This document shows positions 32,805-43,396 of a stretch of DNA of 64,000 bases, in pieces (the first letter of the stretch is position 1; every line of letters starts with the position of its first letter). The notes beneath the pieces were generated by a model. It saw nothing but the letters and a program-made list of their open reading frames with translations. It made no database searches and was not told where the DNA came from. A program made the position numbers and the translations under genes. Origin of the DNA: Apoderus coryli. Lineage: Eukaryota; Arthropoda; Insecta; Coleoptera; Attelabidae. The stretch is taken from contig OU452209.1 of NCBI GenBank assembly GCA_911728435.2, positions 13,932,869 to 13,996,868 on the forward strand, read 5' to 3'.

Positions 32805-33769
32805 ATGGGCGATTTAGCATCGACTGATGTCGCTAGAGCTGTAACATTGATCGAAAATGGTCGATCTTACAGTGTTGCTGAAATGTTTGGTAAAAGAAAA
32901 TCAACGATCCATCGTAATGTTACACGTTGGAGGCAAACTGGAGAGTATGTGAGAAAACGTTCAACCACGGTAGATGATGGATTTATAACTTTGAACATAC
33001 TACGAAATAGGCGTCTAACGGAAGAAGTGCGTGGAGCCAGAATAAGTGAGCGTACAGTTAGAAGAATACTCAAAGAAGTTGGTATCAAGTCCTATAGGCC
33101 AAAAAAAGCCCCAAAACTTCAGAGACGTCATCGAGTAGAGCGACTCGCCTTTGCTCGAGAACACCAAAATTCGAATAATGACCAATTGGGTCAAGTTTTA
33201 TTCACGGATGAGAGCCGTTTCTGCATACATTTGATTGATGGTTGGGAAAGATTGTATCGACGTCCAGGACAACAAAATGAACAATTTAATTTTACTCCTA
33301 CTGTCTCTTTCGGTGGAGGCTCAATAATGGTGTGGGTGGCATATGTTTAGGGGCATGCACAGAGTTAGTGGTTATTGATGGCGGTGCTTTAAAGTACATA
33401 AGGGATGTTCTGCAAAACCATGTGGTACCTTTCGCACCACCTATCGGAGCCAATTTCCTCGTAATGCAGGACAATGCTCGCCCGCACGTGGCTGTTTGTG
33501 TAACTGACTTTTTAAAACAAGTGGCGATACCAATAATGAATTGGCCAGCATGTTCCCCGGACTTGAATCCGATTGAACATGTATGGGACATGCTAGGCAG
33601 ACGACTGAGGTCAAAAATTCCTGGTGTCCAAGACACAGAAGAAGCGACAGCTGCTCTAATTGAAATATGGGATTATTTGCCTCACGAAATGATGGAGAAC
33701 GTCATTAAAAGTATGGGACGCCGAACGACTTCAGCCATAAGGGCTCGTGGGGGAAACACACGTTATTAA
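32805..33769 (+). pseudogene. Tc1-like transposase (DD34E), one 1-bp frameshift
   Basis: The paired-type HTH region reads RAVTLIENGRSYSVAEMFGK and STIHRNVTRWRQTGEYVRK. The second helix-turn-helix half is RLTEEVRGARISERTVRRIL, slightly shorter than usual. Then come LAFAREHQNSNNDQLGQVLF, TDESRFC (first Asp) and PTVSFGGGSIMVWV. At about 33340 one G is missing from the VWGGICLG codons and the frame shifts. It continues GGICLGACTELVVIDGGALK, VMQDNARPHVA (second Asp) and CSPDLNPIEHVWD (Glu), ending at a natural-looking stop in a basic R-x-x-x-x-R tail (33767-33769). There are 34 residues between the second Asp and the Glu, as in Tc1. All three catalytic residues survive, so this copy died recently. 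Terminal inverted repeats were not identified. Confidence 0.9.
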
Positions 33770-36416
33770 AAAAAATAATCCCTGTAGTTTTGCTTCATAA
33801 TTAAATGTTTAAAACAAATTAAAACGTACAATTAATTTCTTAAAAAAATGCTATTTGTTGTCGTCTGATTTTAAACACGCTCAAAATGGGTATGAAGCTT
33901 TGCAAAACAAACTGCAATTGGCTAGCTAGTCATTTTAATAAATTCCGTACAAATTTGTAAGAAGAAGAAAAGGATATGTAGAAAAAAATTGAAAAAACAA
34001 CCCAATTTATGTGCGTTCGTTTAAATTTTGCCAGTGTGTGTATTTTCATGAACTTTCAAAGCACACTTTAACTTACAAATCAATGAAACCATATACACTT
34101 GTAAGATAGTAGATCAAATTCTGACAATCATCTGACAATCTTTTTAATAATCACCATTTACTGTCAACAATAAATTATCCATAAGCCCTTACTTGCTTTT
34201 GAAAAACCATCAAGTTGTCCATCCAGTATACTGTAAAAGTTTACGCAAAATTAAAGTCTAAATCGTTTACCAAAATTACTTTATAACTTTGCAAAAAAGC
34301 ATAAAAACAAATTAAAACATTCAGTCAGAAGCTGTGAGCTGTAATATGAGCATAAAAACTAAAACTACCAACAACACCGTAGTTGAAAACTGTTATCAAA
34401 ATTTTTAATCGTATAGAGTAAGACTGCTAAACATTTATTTTGTGTGACTGAATTACCTACTTCAAAATGCAATAAGCAATCTAGTCTTTGCTATTTGCTT
34501 TTGCATAATATTAAACGTTGTAACGTTTGAGGTTTATTAAATGTACTCACAGGTTACTGCGACATATATGTACCTACCTACTGAAAACGGTTTTACAATA
34601 TTAAATAGCATGGCATGTCTGGATATGAACTCTATATTGTGTGATAATATGTGGAGTAATTTCGATATTTCGACGAAGTATTTAATCCATTTTGGAGTCA
34701 GTCGTAGATAAAAATAGCCCTTATTGTCCAAAAGCCAGTGACGTGCTCCCCAACTACTTAATACTGTAAATTTGCTACGGTCCGGACCTGACTATTAATT
34801 TCAACGCCCGCGCCAGCGCAAACGTAGGTATGTACGTAGTAATTAATGATAATTTGATCAATAAACTATAGCCCAAAAATGTTTCGTTACCGAATTACAA
34901 GGTGTTCAATTTTTAGGAAAAAAATTGATAATAATTAATATTTTCGAAACCTCTTTAGGGCCGATTTATCAGTGCAAAGTTAAAGGTGTTAGTTACGTAG
35001 CCAAAGGTTAACTGTATAGTTTCGTTTTCTAGTTTTGATATGCTTATGGTCGCCTTTCATATTGGATGCACTCCAACAAATTCTCGTCTTCATCACTATT
35101 AACTTAATTTTTTTTTTAAATACATATTTGTAGACTTTATTACGAAGTGAAATCAACTGTCAAAACTGTAGCCTTTATTTACCACATTTCCACACATTCC
35201 ACAATTGAACTGATGGTTACTTCTCGTCACTGGCACCTAAAAGCTCCAGTTAAGTTATTAGAAACTTGAACATACACAGAAAAAAAAAACTTGGTTTATC
35301 CAAATAAAAAATATTATTTAGAGGTGAATTTGCTAGTTTTCGAAAAATTTTTCTTAAAGTAGTAAATGTAGTTATCAAGTATGAGTAACTACATTATCTA
35401 AAAACGACAATTTTTCCTGCTAAGCTGATATCTTCTCATCTAAACGAGACTTGTATGTGCATTAGTTATAAGATTTCAAATTGTGAACCTATATAAAATT
35501 TTATTTGCGCTAAATGAGTTCGGTATTCTGTTTAAATTAGGTATTGTACACCTACAGATTTCCATACGTACCCACTTCGGTGTAGCTATTATTATTAAGA
35601 AAATACTTAATGAGGTAATTAGGTAGGTACCTATACGTACCTAACTATTCTCAAAAATCGTTTTATGAAACCCAAAACTAAATTAGTTCTAATAGGAACA
35701 TATACCTACCTACCTATAAATTTTATTTATCTGCTTTAGTATATTAATGGACCTAGGTATGTGCATTATAATATTTAAGTATAAATAAGATTTTAACAAC
35801 TAAGTAAGTACATAGCTAAAATAGGCACTGATTTAATTAAATCTGTGTAATAGTTATTTTACCTAATACTTCTCATTTACAAAATTTCTATCCTCCAAAA
35901 TACCTATCGAATTATTTTATCTGGTAGAAATGGGAACCTATAGTTGTCTACATAAGTCGTCATTCTATTCCAGCCAACGGTTATTCCCCGTTCTACCTAA
36001 TGTGTTTGTCCCCGCTGCTAGTCCACGTACCTAAAACCCTTTGTAGGAGCAGGTGCCGACAACAACATCTTCTATGTGTACCATGTTCTACCTAGCGCGT
36101 CTCACTTGGTGTAGAGGGAGGGGGTTTCATTTTGGTATTTCTTGATTAGACTCTTGGCGTCGCTCTAACTAGGATCTAGTTATTTGGTGTTCTATTCTGA
36201 AGATATTTTAATTTAATATATTAAATTTTGATTTATTGATAGTAAGTGTATACCTAGATATTGATATCCCAATTTCTACAAGTGGTGAGGACGGACTAGG
36301 TATACAGACAGTAACAGATATGTATTATACCAATGTGCATCCAACATAATTAAGTGTACTTAGTGATTAGTTTGGTGTGTTGAGTTTTGTTAAATATTCA
36401 TATATTATTAATAACA
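33770..36416. other. No transposon gene recognised; probable upstream region of the 36.4-kb exon
   Basis: AT-rich sequence. TACCTA/TAGGTA words become frequent after about 35.5 kb. AACTAG-GAT-CTAGTT at about 36168 is a short inverted repeat upstream of the candidate exon. The A-run with ACACAG in front at 35274 resembles the inverse of a motif at about 38855-38875. Confidence 0.4.
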
Positions 36417-36480
36417 ATGGAGGAAACAAAAGAAATATTAATTAGCTGGAATCTGGGGGAGCTCGTTGTTACTTTTCTCG
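36417..36480 (+). CDS. Candidate host first coding exon (SAM-like N-terminus), partial
   Basis: ATG at 36417 in a favourable context (AACAATGG) opens MEETKEILISWNLGELVVTF followed by L. It is followed at once by a consensus donor, CTCG|GTAAGTAAAT (intron from 36481). The W-x-L-x-x-L-x-x-x-F pattern is that of the first helices of a SAM-type domain, a protein-interaction module that begins several insect proteins. This is the only short frame in the window that combines a good start context, an amphipathic helix and a perfect donor. I could not find a second exon in the next 2.5 kb, where inverted-repeat elements lie, so the rest may be outside the window or lost. Function unknown. Confidence 0.4.
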
Positions 36481-37150
36481 GTAAGTAAATTATAATAATT
36501 ATTATTTAATTATTTATTTTTATAATTTTACGACCAATGCAAACAATCTTATTTCATGGCAATATCAGATATAATCTTTGGCAATAGATACCTATCTAGT
36601 TACGTATTATTTAGTAGGTACTTAATCCTAATTTAAAATACTTTTTCTAATTTAATCAATCATAATATGGTATTCCTCCATTTACAGCAAGTAAACAATA
36701 GTTTAGATGGGTTCACGATAATATATTTAATTTGCCAGGGACGGATTAATTTTTAGCAAATTAATGCAGTTTTTCAAAAGAAGTTACATAAATATTTTAG
36801 CTAGGTATGACTTTTTTCTTTCTTTTGTAAAGGTATGTATTGATTTGTTTACCATTTTACCAATGTCTGTGAATTAGGAGTTGTGGATTGGAATTGTCTT
36901 ATCATTCCTCGTACGTACCGGTAGAATCTGTTATTTTACTTAGTTTCCTCATAAGGAATCTAAAGTTTCATTGATAATTTTTTTTTGTTTCAGCGTCATT
37001 GTTTTTCGGAAAAACTCGATTTTTTTTTAATAGCCAATACTTACATTTTAGGTTTATTTGTCCCCAAATTAGATAACTACCTAGTACCTAGTTAGTAGAT
37101 CTTGAAATGTATAATATTTATAGTAGAAAATGAATTAGGTATAAACTATA
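36481..37150. other. Putative intronic sequence
   Basis: It follows the candidate donor. AT-rich with several TACCTA/TAGGTA words. Polypyrimidine-AG sequences (e.g. TTTTTTTTTGTTTCAG ending near 36993) occur, but no recognisable exon follows them. Confidence 0.35.
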
Positions 37151-37154
37151 TTTT

Positions 37155-38000
37155 ACAAGGCCGTATTTTTTTAAGAAAATGCAATTTTTTTGCGATTTTA
37201 GTTTTTATTGATTTCTGACATTATTTTTACGAATATAAAAAACTTAAAAGCTCTCATTGTTACTTTTTTATGAAAATAATATAGCGTTTACAAATTTTCA
37301 TTACGACGTTTCGTTTTTGAAAAACCATCAACTTCGATTTTTTAAATACGGCCCTCGACTTTTATTGTTAAATTTAAAGCCATTTTCAAAACCAAAATAG
37401 ATGTAACGGAATGGTTTAAACAAGTTTTCAGTATTTTTAGCTGTTACTTAAACTTTAAGAAAAACCACCATAGTTTGGCACTTATTTTGCGTAAAAGAAA
37501 GAAAGGCGTTTCTTTAATAATTTCAAAAAGCACAAAAATTTTAACAATTTAAAAAACTGCGTACAGAATAATATGTGCTGACAGAAATAAATTGGCAAAT
37601 AATAATAAATAATTTTGATTAACGTCGAAAGAATTTTATTGCCAAAATTACTAATTAGGTATATACTCTGCATTCAGTCAGTTAAGTCCCAAACTATGGC
37701 GATTTTTCTTGAATAAGTTTAAATAACAACTAAAAATACTGAAAAGTTGTTTAAAGCACCTATTTTTGAATTGAAAATGGCTTTAAATTTAACAATAGAA
37801 AATCAAGGGCCGTATTTAAAAAATCGAAGTTGATGGTTTTTCGAAAACGAAACGTCGAGTCTCCTCAAAAAGCAACAATGAGAAAGTGCTTTTCATTTTT
37901 TTTTATATATCTGTAAAAATAATGTCTGAAATCAATAAAAACTAATATCCCAAAAAATAGATTTTTAAGAAATTCTCGAAAACTGCTAAATTTACTTTAC
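37155..38000. mobile_element. Fold-back element with arms of about 320 bp
   Basis: The left arm (about 37155-37480) contains CATCAACTTCGATTTTTTAA and GGCCCTCGACTTTTATTGTT. The right arm (about 37675-37995) contains their inverse forms, AAAAAATCGAAGTTGATGG and AACAATAGAAAATCAAGGGC. The arms enclose about 200 bp of AT-rich sequence with no transposase, so it is a non-autonomous fold-back element. The precise ends and target duplication were not resolved. Confidence 0.7.
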
Positions 38001-38299
38001 TTTTGAAAACACCATTTAAAAGGTGTTTAAATTGTACAACTTTTCTCTAAGTTAACCGACATTGTCACTCCGACCGTTTCCAAGATCAAGCAACCCTAGT
38101 TGTTTATGTGCTGAGCAATATTCTCAGGAATTCCGGCAAAGGATTCAGCCGCATTATACCTACCCACTTTAACATGTGTAGATTGAAGTTTGACTATATA
38201 TACCTAGCTTATATTACTTATACATAATACAAGATTTTCAGTAGGCTTAAGTTTATTTTAAAAAAATAAATAAATAAGAGTCGCACTAAAAACCTGATG

Positions 38300-38856
38300 G
38301 TGGTTCAGATAAAAAAACGTAAGCACCACAGGGACCCCCAAATCTTGTCTACCCCTTCTAGAAAAAATTACTAGAAGAGAGACAAACACTATTTGTCATT
38401 TAAATAAAAATATATTGTATGTTAGCAAAGTTTATTAGTTATTTTAGTAATGTAGAAAAATTTACTGGATAGACATTAAACGAGTATCATCACTAAAATA
38501 ACTAGTAAACTTTGCTAGCATACAATATACTTTTATTTAAATGACAAATAGTGTTTGTCTCTCCCAGACAAGGAGCATATGTAAACTATTCAAGGATATT
38601 ATCTAAATGACATAATGTCTATCCAGTAAATCTTTCTACATTACTAAAATTACTAATAAACTTTGCTGGCATACAATATATTTTTATTTAAATGACAAAA
38701 AGTGTTTGTCTCTTTTAGACAAGAAGCATATGTAAACTATTCAAGAATATTATCTAAATGACATACTATCTATCCAGTAAATTTTTCTAGAAGGGGTAGA
38801 CAAGGTTTTGGCTGTCCCTGTGGTGCTTACGTTTTTTATCTATCTGAACCAAGGTT
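38300..38856. mobile_element. Inverted-repeat element with an internal 151-bp tandem duplication
   Basis: The left end (GGTTCAGATAAAAAAACGTA then AGCACCACAGGGAC and TCTACCCCTTCTAG) is inverted at the right end (CTAGAAGGGGTAGACAAGG, GTCCCTGTGGTGCTTACG, ATCTGAACC), giving terminal repeats of about 80 bp. Inside, TTTGCT[AG]GCATACAATATA recurs at 38511 and 38662, defining a tandem unit of 151 bp. A further copy of the same sequence lies inverted at about 38395-38450. Non-coding. Confidence 0.7.
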
Positions 38857-39136
38857 TTTTTTTCTGTGTAAAGTTAGGGCTAACCTGAATATTTTTAAAC
38901 ACTTGACTGTCAGTTATTAGTTTACCAACTTACTTACGGGCACCGATTCTGATGATTTTATCCCTTCGAAAATGGTTTTAGTTGCTTCCTTCAATTCTAA
39001 ACATAAAAGCTCTTTCGAGTTGCGTTATTGTGATACGCCGTTTTTGAGTAAAAAAATTAAAACTGCATGATTGATTGTCCCAGAAAAAAATTAAATTAAT
39101 ATGGAAAAATTTTTTCAACAAATCTTTTTGGCCTGG

Positions 39137-39345
39137 AATATGGGACTTCTACATCCACAAGCCAAACGAATTGATCGCCAGCGATTCCCCAATCGTACTT
39201 TGCCAGATAGTCGAACGTTTTCTGATATTGATCGACGTCTTTTTGAAAATGGCAGTGTCGGAAGAGGTATCTGTTAGACCTCAAAATGTGAGAACACCTG
39301 AAATTTAGGAAGCGGTGCTGCACGAAGTAGAAGCACCAAATGATT
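39137..39345 (+). pseudogene. N-terminal fragment of a DD41D-type transposase
   Basis: The frame reads HPQAKRIDRQRFPNRTLPDS, RTFSDIDRRLFENGSVGRG and, after a frameshift, SVRPQNVRTPEI*EAVLHEV. This is the HTH segment of the long-TIR Tc1/mariner group found at 62.4-63.1 kb: a basic R-x-F-P-N-R block, an F-x-x-I-x-R-R-L block and an R-x-P-E-x-E-x-x-V block. It is short and broken by a stop. Confidence 0.55.
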
Positions 39346-39469
39346 TGGTGAATTTTCATGGAGCTTTTGTTATATCCTTACCATATTTTAAGAGTACAGG
39401 CAGTATTCGCAGAGATTTTTCAGTCCCTATGACTTTTTTTCAAATGGTTTCTTAATAAAATTGCGCACA

Positions 39470-40160
39470 ACACATTTTCAGCATCAATTTGGCTGTCGCA
39501 GAAAAAATCTAAACAAGTTGGAGCGATCGCGGGGACCAAGAGTGTGGACCTCCTCGACCGATCGAACGTTCTTGGTATTCGTCGTCCAAGTATTGATGAG
39601 CGGCCAAACCAAAGTAGACCGCTGCTATATGTTTTGTCTTACTTGAAGCGGTACATCTTCCAGCAGTTCCGGCAGTAATTCTTCTAGAAGTTGTCGATAA
39701 TCTGCACCGTTTAATCTGTTCGGTAAAAAATGTGGGCCTATCAAATGATCATCGACGAAGTCAGCCTAAACATTCACGGAAAATTGTTGCTAATGATAGC
39801 CTTCTGTAATTTCATGTGGATTTTCCATCTCTCGAGAAATATGCGTCATCGGTAAACTAAGGATTTTGAGCTATTTTGTCTTGCATCCATCTACAAAAAG
39901 CTGATCTTAGCAGAAAATCTCTTGGCAATAAGGCTTGTACTCTTTGGATGTGGTAGGGATTTCAAAATTCTCCAAACCGTCGAGTGAGGTTGGTTCGTTC
40001 GTTGACGACAGCCTCTTGTAAGGGAATTGAAACTTCCATAGGCCGCCCATTATCAGGAGTATTCTTTTTCAAACATCCATTTTGCCATAGTCGTTGGTGA
40101 ATGCGTTGAAACAAGTTATGGTGTGGTACATGGTGATCAGGATGTCTTTCTTGATACAAC
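39470..40160 (-). pseudogene. DD41D-type transposase remnant, heavily decayed
   Basis: On the minus strand the HTH block reads YQERHPDHHVPHHNLFQRIH followed by QRLWQNGCL and GRPMEVSIPLQEAVV. Then, across frameshifts, come YHIQRVQALLPRDFLLRSAF, YFSRDGKS, GPHFLPNRLNGADYRQLLEE and LLPELLEDVPLQVR. These match in order the 62.4-63.1 kb relative (VLPDHLNGNGYLVFLRDILP, ELLEDVPLQLRRET). The QHDG box carrying the second catalytic Asp is not recoverable. It lies tail-on to the + strand fragment at 39137-39345, so it may be one rearranged element or two. Confidence 0.65.
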
Positions 40161-40635
40161 AGGAGGTAGCTTTTGTTTAAAAATTTAAACCCTACTTGAT
40201 AAAAAAATTATTACATTTTTTTACACAACCTCTGAAATGTGCGAAATGCGTTACTTCTTTTCCTGTTTGGAGAATTTTGAATAGACAACTTTTCTATAAT
40301 TTTTTCATTTTTTTTTTTATTTTGCAATTATGAACTTAACGTTAAAAAATTAAATTTATTTAAAAAAATTGACCATGTTGATTTCCCTGTCACTGTCAAC
40401 TTTAGAGCTTATGACCAAGAGTACCTTTTTTGGTAGAAAATATTGGCGGTTCAGATATCCATCTTAAAACCGTACTTTCGCCAGTGACGGAGAAATCTTC
40501 ACCAATAATAATTAGTATGAATTAAACAAAAATTCTTGCACAAAACATAGCTTATTACGAGTTTTTAATGGTGAAATGTAGAGGGTAATAATTGTATAAT
40601 TTCATGTCCAAACAATATTAAATAGTGGTGGATTC
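40161..40635. other. No gene recognised
   Basis: AT-rich sequence between a transposase remnant and a Penelope-type 3' remnant. Confidence 0.45.
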
Positions 40636-40639
40636 TTAG

Positions 40640-40740
40640 GGAATAAGGACTTTGAAAAATGCTAATAGCTTTTATTCATTCAAGCGACGTTTCGCCATAT
40701 AATTACTGGCTTCTTCAGGCTAAAAACACAAAACATAATT
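40640..40740 (-). mobile_element. Possible 3' end of a Penelope-like element
   Basis: On the minus strand CCTGAAGAAGCCAGTAATTA is followed by TATGGCGAAACGTCGCTTG. This fits the conserved CCTGAAGA...GGCGAAACGTCG motif I associate with the 3' region of arthropod Penelope-like elements. It is recognised from memory of the motif only and is about 100 bp long. Confidence 0.4.
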
Positions 40741-40779
40741 AAGTAATTAATTATTACATGTTAGTGTTATTAACAATCA

Positions 40780-41690
40780 TGACGACATTCGCGATCATCT
40801 TGGAAAATTTATGGATACTGTTGACAAATTAGGTAACAATCAATGCCGATCTGTTAAGTATAATGATGTTATATTCCTTACCACCATCATATGAAAATTT
40901 TCGAATTGCTATTGAAACTAGAGATAATATACCAAACCCAGAAAATATAAAAATTAAAATAATAGAAGAAGGAGATCCAGGAAACAACTTCAAACTTTAA
41001 AAATAAAAATTCATATGAAACAAAGCCAAAATGTACACACTGTAATCCATTCGGACATTTTCAAACAGACTGCAGATCTAAAATTTTGAATTCTAATACA
41101 AAAGAATCATTATTTAAAAGGTATAGGAAATATCAATTTAACAAATAATAAAAATAATCATATAATAAATTTGGCTAATACAAATTTACTTTCCGTGAGC
41201 AAAATTGTAAATACTGTAATTTTTAAAAATGAAAACGCAATTATTAAAAATAAATATGGACACATAATTTTGAAAGCAAATAAAGCAGAAAATGGTCTGT
41301 ATTATTTCAAATGGAAAGAATTTGAAGACGTATCAAATCAATGTTTGCAAAATGACGAAATTATGTCATGGCATAGAAAAATGGATCATTGAAATGAAGC
41401 AGATTTAAAGCTTGCTTTAACCAAACAACTTCTAAAGGGTCTACAGTTCAATAAAAATTCAAAATTAGATGATTGTGAAATTTGTATACAAGGAAAATTC
41501 TCACGGTTACGAATCAAAAATCGAATTGAAGGTTAAAACATAGACCATTTCGAGTACAAACTCCAGGAGCTCGATATTTTGTTTCAATCATTGATGAATA
41601 TTCTCGTTATGCCAAAATATATTTTATAAATCATAAAAATCAAGTGCTGGAAATTTTCAAAACATACAACCGAAAGTGGCACAAATATCA
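40780..41690 (+). pseudogene. copia-type (Ty1/copia) LTR retrotransposon gag-pol relic
   Basis: Gag reads SLPPSYENFRIAIETRDNIP followed by NPENIKIKIIEE. It is followed by a CCHC zinc knuckle, CTHCNPFGHFQTDC (spacing C-x2-C-x4-H-x4-C), near 41030-41075. The aspartic protease is missing. From 41171 NLLSVSKIVNTVIFKNENAI and ENGLYYFKW lead to the pre-integrase block MSWHRKMDH*NEADLKLALT and DDCEICIQGKFSR. Last comes an integrase-core piece, PGARYFVSIIDEYSRYAKIY. Order and motifs are those of Ty1/copia Pol. Several frameshifts and stops occur. Reverse transcriptase, RNase H and LTRs are absent. An old, inactive copy. Confidence 0.75.
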
Positions 41691-42475
41691 CAATTTTGTA
41701 GCGCGATTGAATGGATTGACCTGAGGAATCACCAACAACCCTCATATATGTTGAAATTGAAATCAGATTTATCAGATAATACGATATCCACTCCCCTTTA
41801 TTGAAACTTTAACAATTATTACACAAATCTCTACAACAAGAAGTCTAATACCAACCAAAACTTAACGACATTAACAGTATTCGAGTTACAAAAACAATAA
41901 TAGAACGGAATTAATAATTGATCATCCATTCTGATACTCCAGAGTTGGGATAGATACAATAAGGCTGGGTATAATACCAACCAGGAATAATATTGCTAGA
42001 CACAACTTAACTACAAGTTGATTGTTGTGACCTCCGAAACACAACCCCGGTGGAAATAGAAAATGGTTTTTGTTCCCGCTTTCTGTGGGTGGGCTTGTTT
42101 CACAGGGTGAGCTTATATGGGTTGTAATGTGATGTTATTAGCTGCAGTAGTACATTCTGATGTGGTAGGTATTGGCAATTACATTGGCAATCAAGGAGTG
42201 AACAATTGTTTGTCGTGTATGGGGTAAGTTTGTGTATTTAGTGCCTTGTTTAATTGAACCAGGATTTGGTGAATTGAGCTTTTTTGATAATGATAAATAT
42301 AACAGTGTGTTGTAGATTGTACGAGGGTCAAAATGGTCAAAATTTACTCTAAGTTTAACACCGCTTTTCTCTTGAACCTTGTAAAATATTGAGATAATTT
42401 TTTTTTAGTAATGTAGGTTGACTCTTGGACAACAGGTCTGATCTATTGCTGATTTTAAGCAATTGGTTCTTATGT
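41691..42475. other. No gene recognised
   Basis: Sequence after the copia relic up to the mariner end, without a recognisable domain or LTR. Confidence 0.45.
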
Positions 42476-42477
42476 CA

Positions 42478-43396
42478 TACGAGAGTTGCCTTTTATATTT
42501 CGGGATTAGAGAACAAAAACAAATATTTATCATCGAAAATCACTTTATTGTTTTTCAAAATATTCCCCATGATGATATATACACTTTTGCATGCGTTTAA
42601 ACCAATTGTCGAAGCACTTTTGCCACTCTGATTGAGGTATCTCCAAAATATGCATTCTGAATGCAACAACCGCTTCTTCAGGTGTCGAAAAACGTTGACC
42701 TCTCAGTTTGTTTTTTACGTACGGCAATAAAAAGTCATTCGGTGCCAAGTTAGGACTATACGGCGGATGACTCATCAAATCGATGTTTTGGGTGCTCAAA
42801 AATGTTGTTTGAGCCGATGTGTGAGAGCTCGCATTGTCGTGGTGAAGAGTGATTCGGCGGTTGGTTTTCCTGATTTCTTAGACAACAACTTGCAAACAAA
42901 TGGTTGTGTACCACTCAGAATTGACTGTTCTGCGTTGTTCTACCGATACGGTTGCGACATGTCCAATTTTTCCGAAAAAAAAAAAGGCGACCATTTGCTT
43001 GGAAGTACTTCGTGCGCGAACAACTTTTGTTGGATTTGGCTCATCTTGAAACACCGATACAGTCGACTGCTGTTTACTTTCGGGCTCATACGCGTAAATC
43101 CACGATTCATCACCTGTCACGATGTCATAGACGTGTTTCGAAGCACCGCGATCGTATTTTTTGAGCATTTCTTTCGACCGATCGACACGAGCCTTTTTTT
43201 GAGCTATTGGCAAATCGTGTGGGATCCAACGCGAACAAATTTTTTTGACAGTCAAATGTTGATGCAATATTGAATGTATGCTGGTCTCATTAATGCCTAA
43301 GGTTGTCTCAATCACTTGATAGGTCACATGACGATCTTGCAATATCAGTTTGCGCACAGCATCAATGGTTTTCTTTTTGATTAATTTTTGGAACAA
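42478..43396 (-). mobile_element. mariner transposon, 5'-truncated, one nonsense codon in the transposase
   Basis: The 3' end TA-CGAGAGTTGCC at 42478 (read inward on the + strand) matches the terminal repeat at 5299. The transposase runs on the minus strand from about 43387 to 42545 in a single frame with one stop (TAA at 42880-42878). It starts at TIDAVRKLILQDRHVTYQVI and includes KKICSRWIPHDLPIAQKK, VTGDESWIYAYEPESKQQST, FFFFGKIGHVATV, HHDNASSHTSAQTT, HPPYSPNLAPNDFLLPYVKN and QRFSTPEEAV. It ends at EYFEKQ. The catalytic positions D (GDES), D (HHDN) and D (PNDF) are all present. The stop lies where relatives read VVFQEIRK and reflects a small deletion. The HTH N-terminus and 5' terminal repeat are missing. 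Confidence 0.9.

Noticed and set aside
37482..37673. Minus-strand frame in the loop of the fold-back element as a transposase
   Set aside because: 63 codons of Leu/Phe/Tyr-rich sequence without catalytic or DNA-binding motifs.
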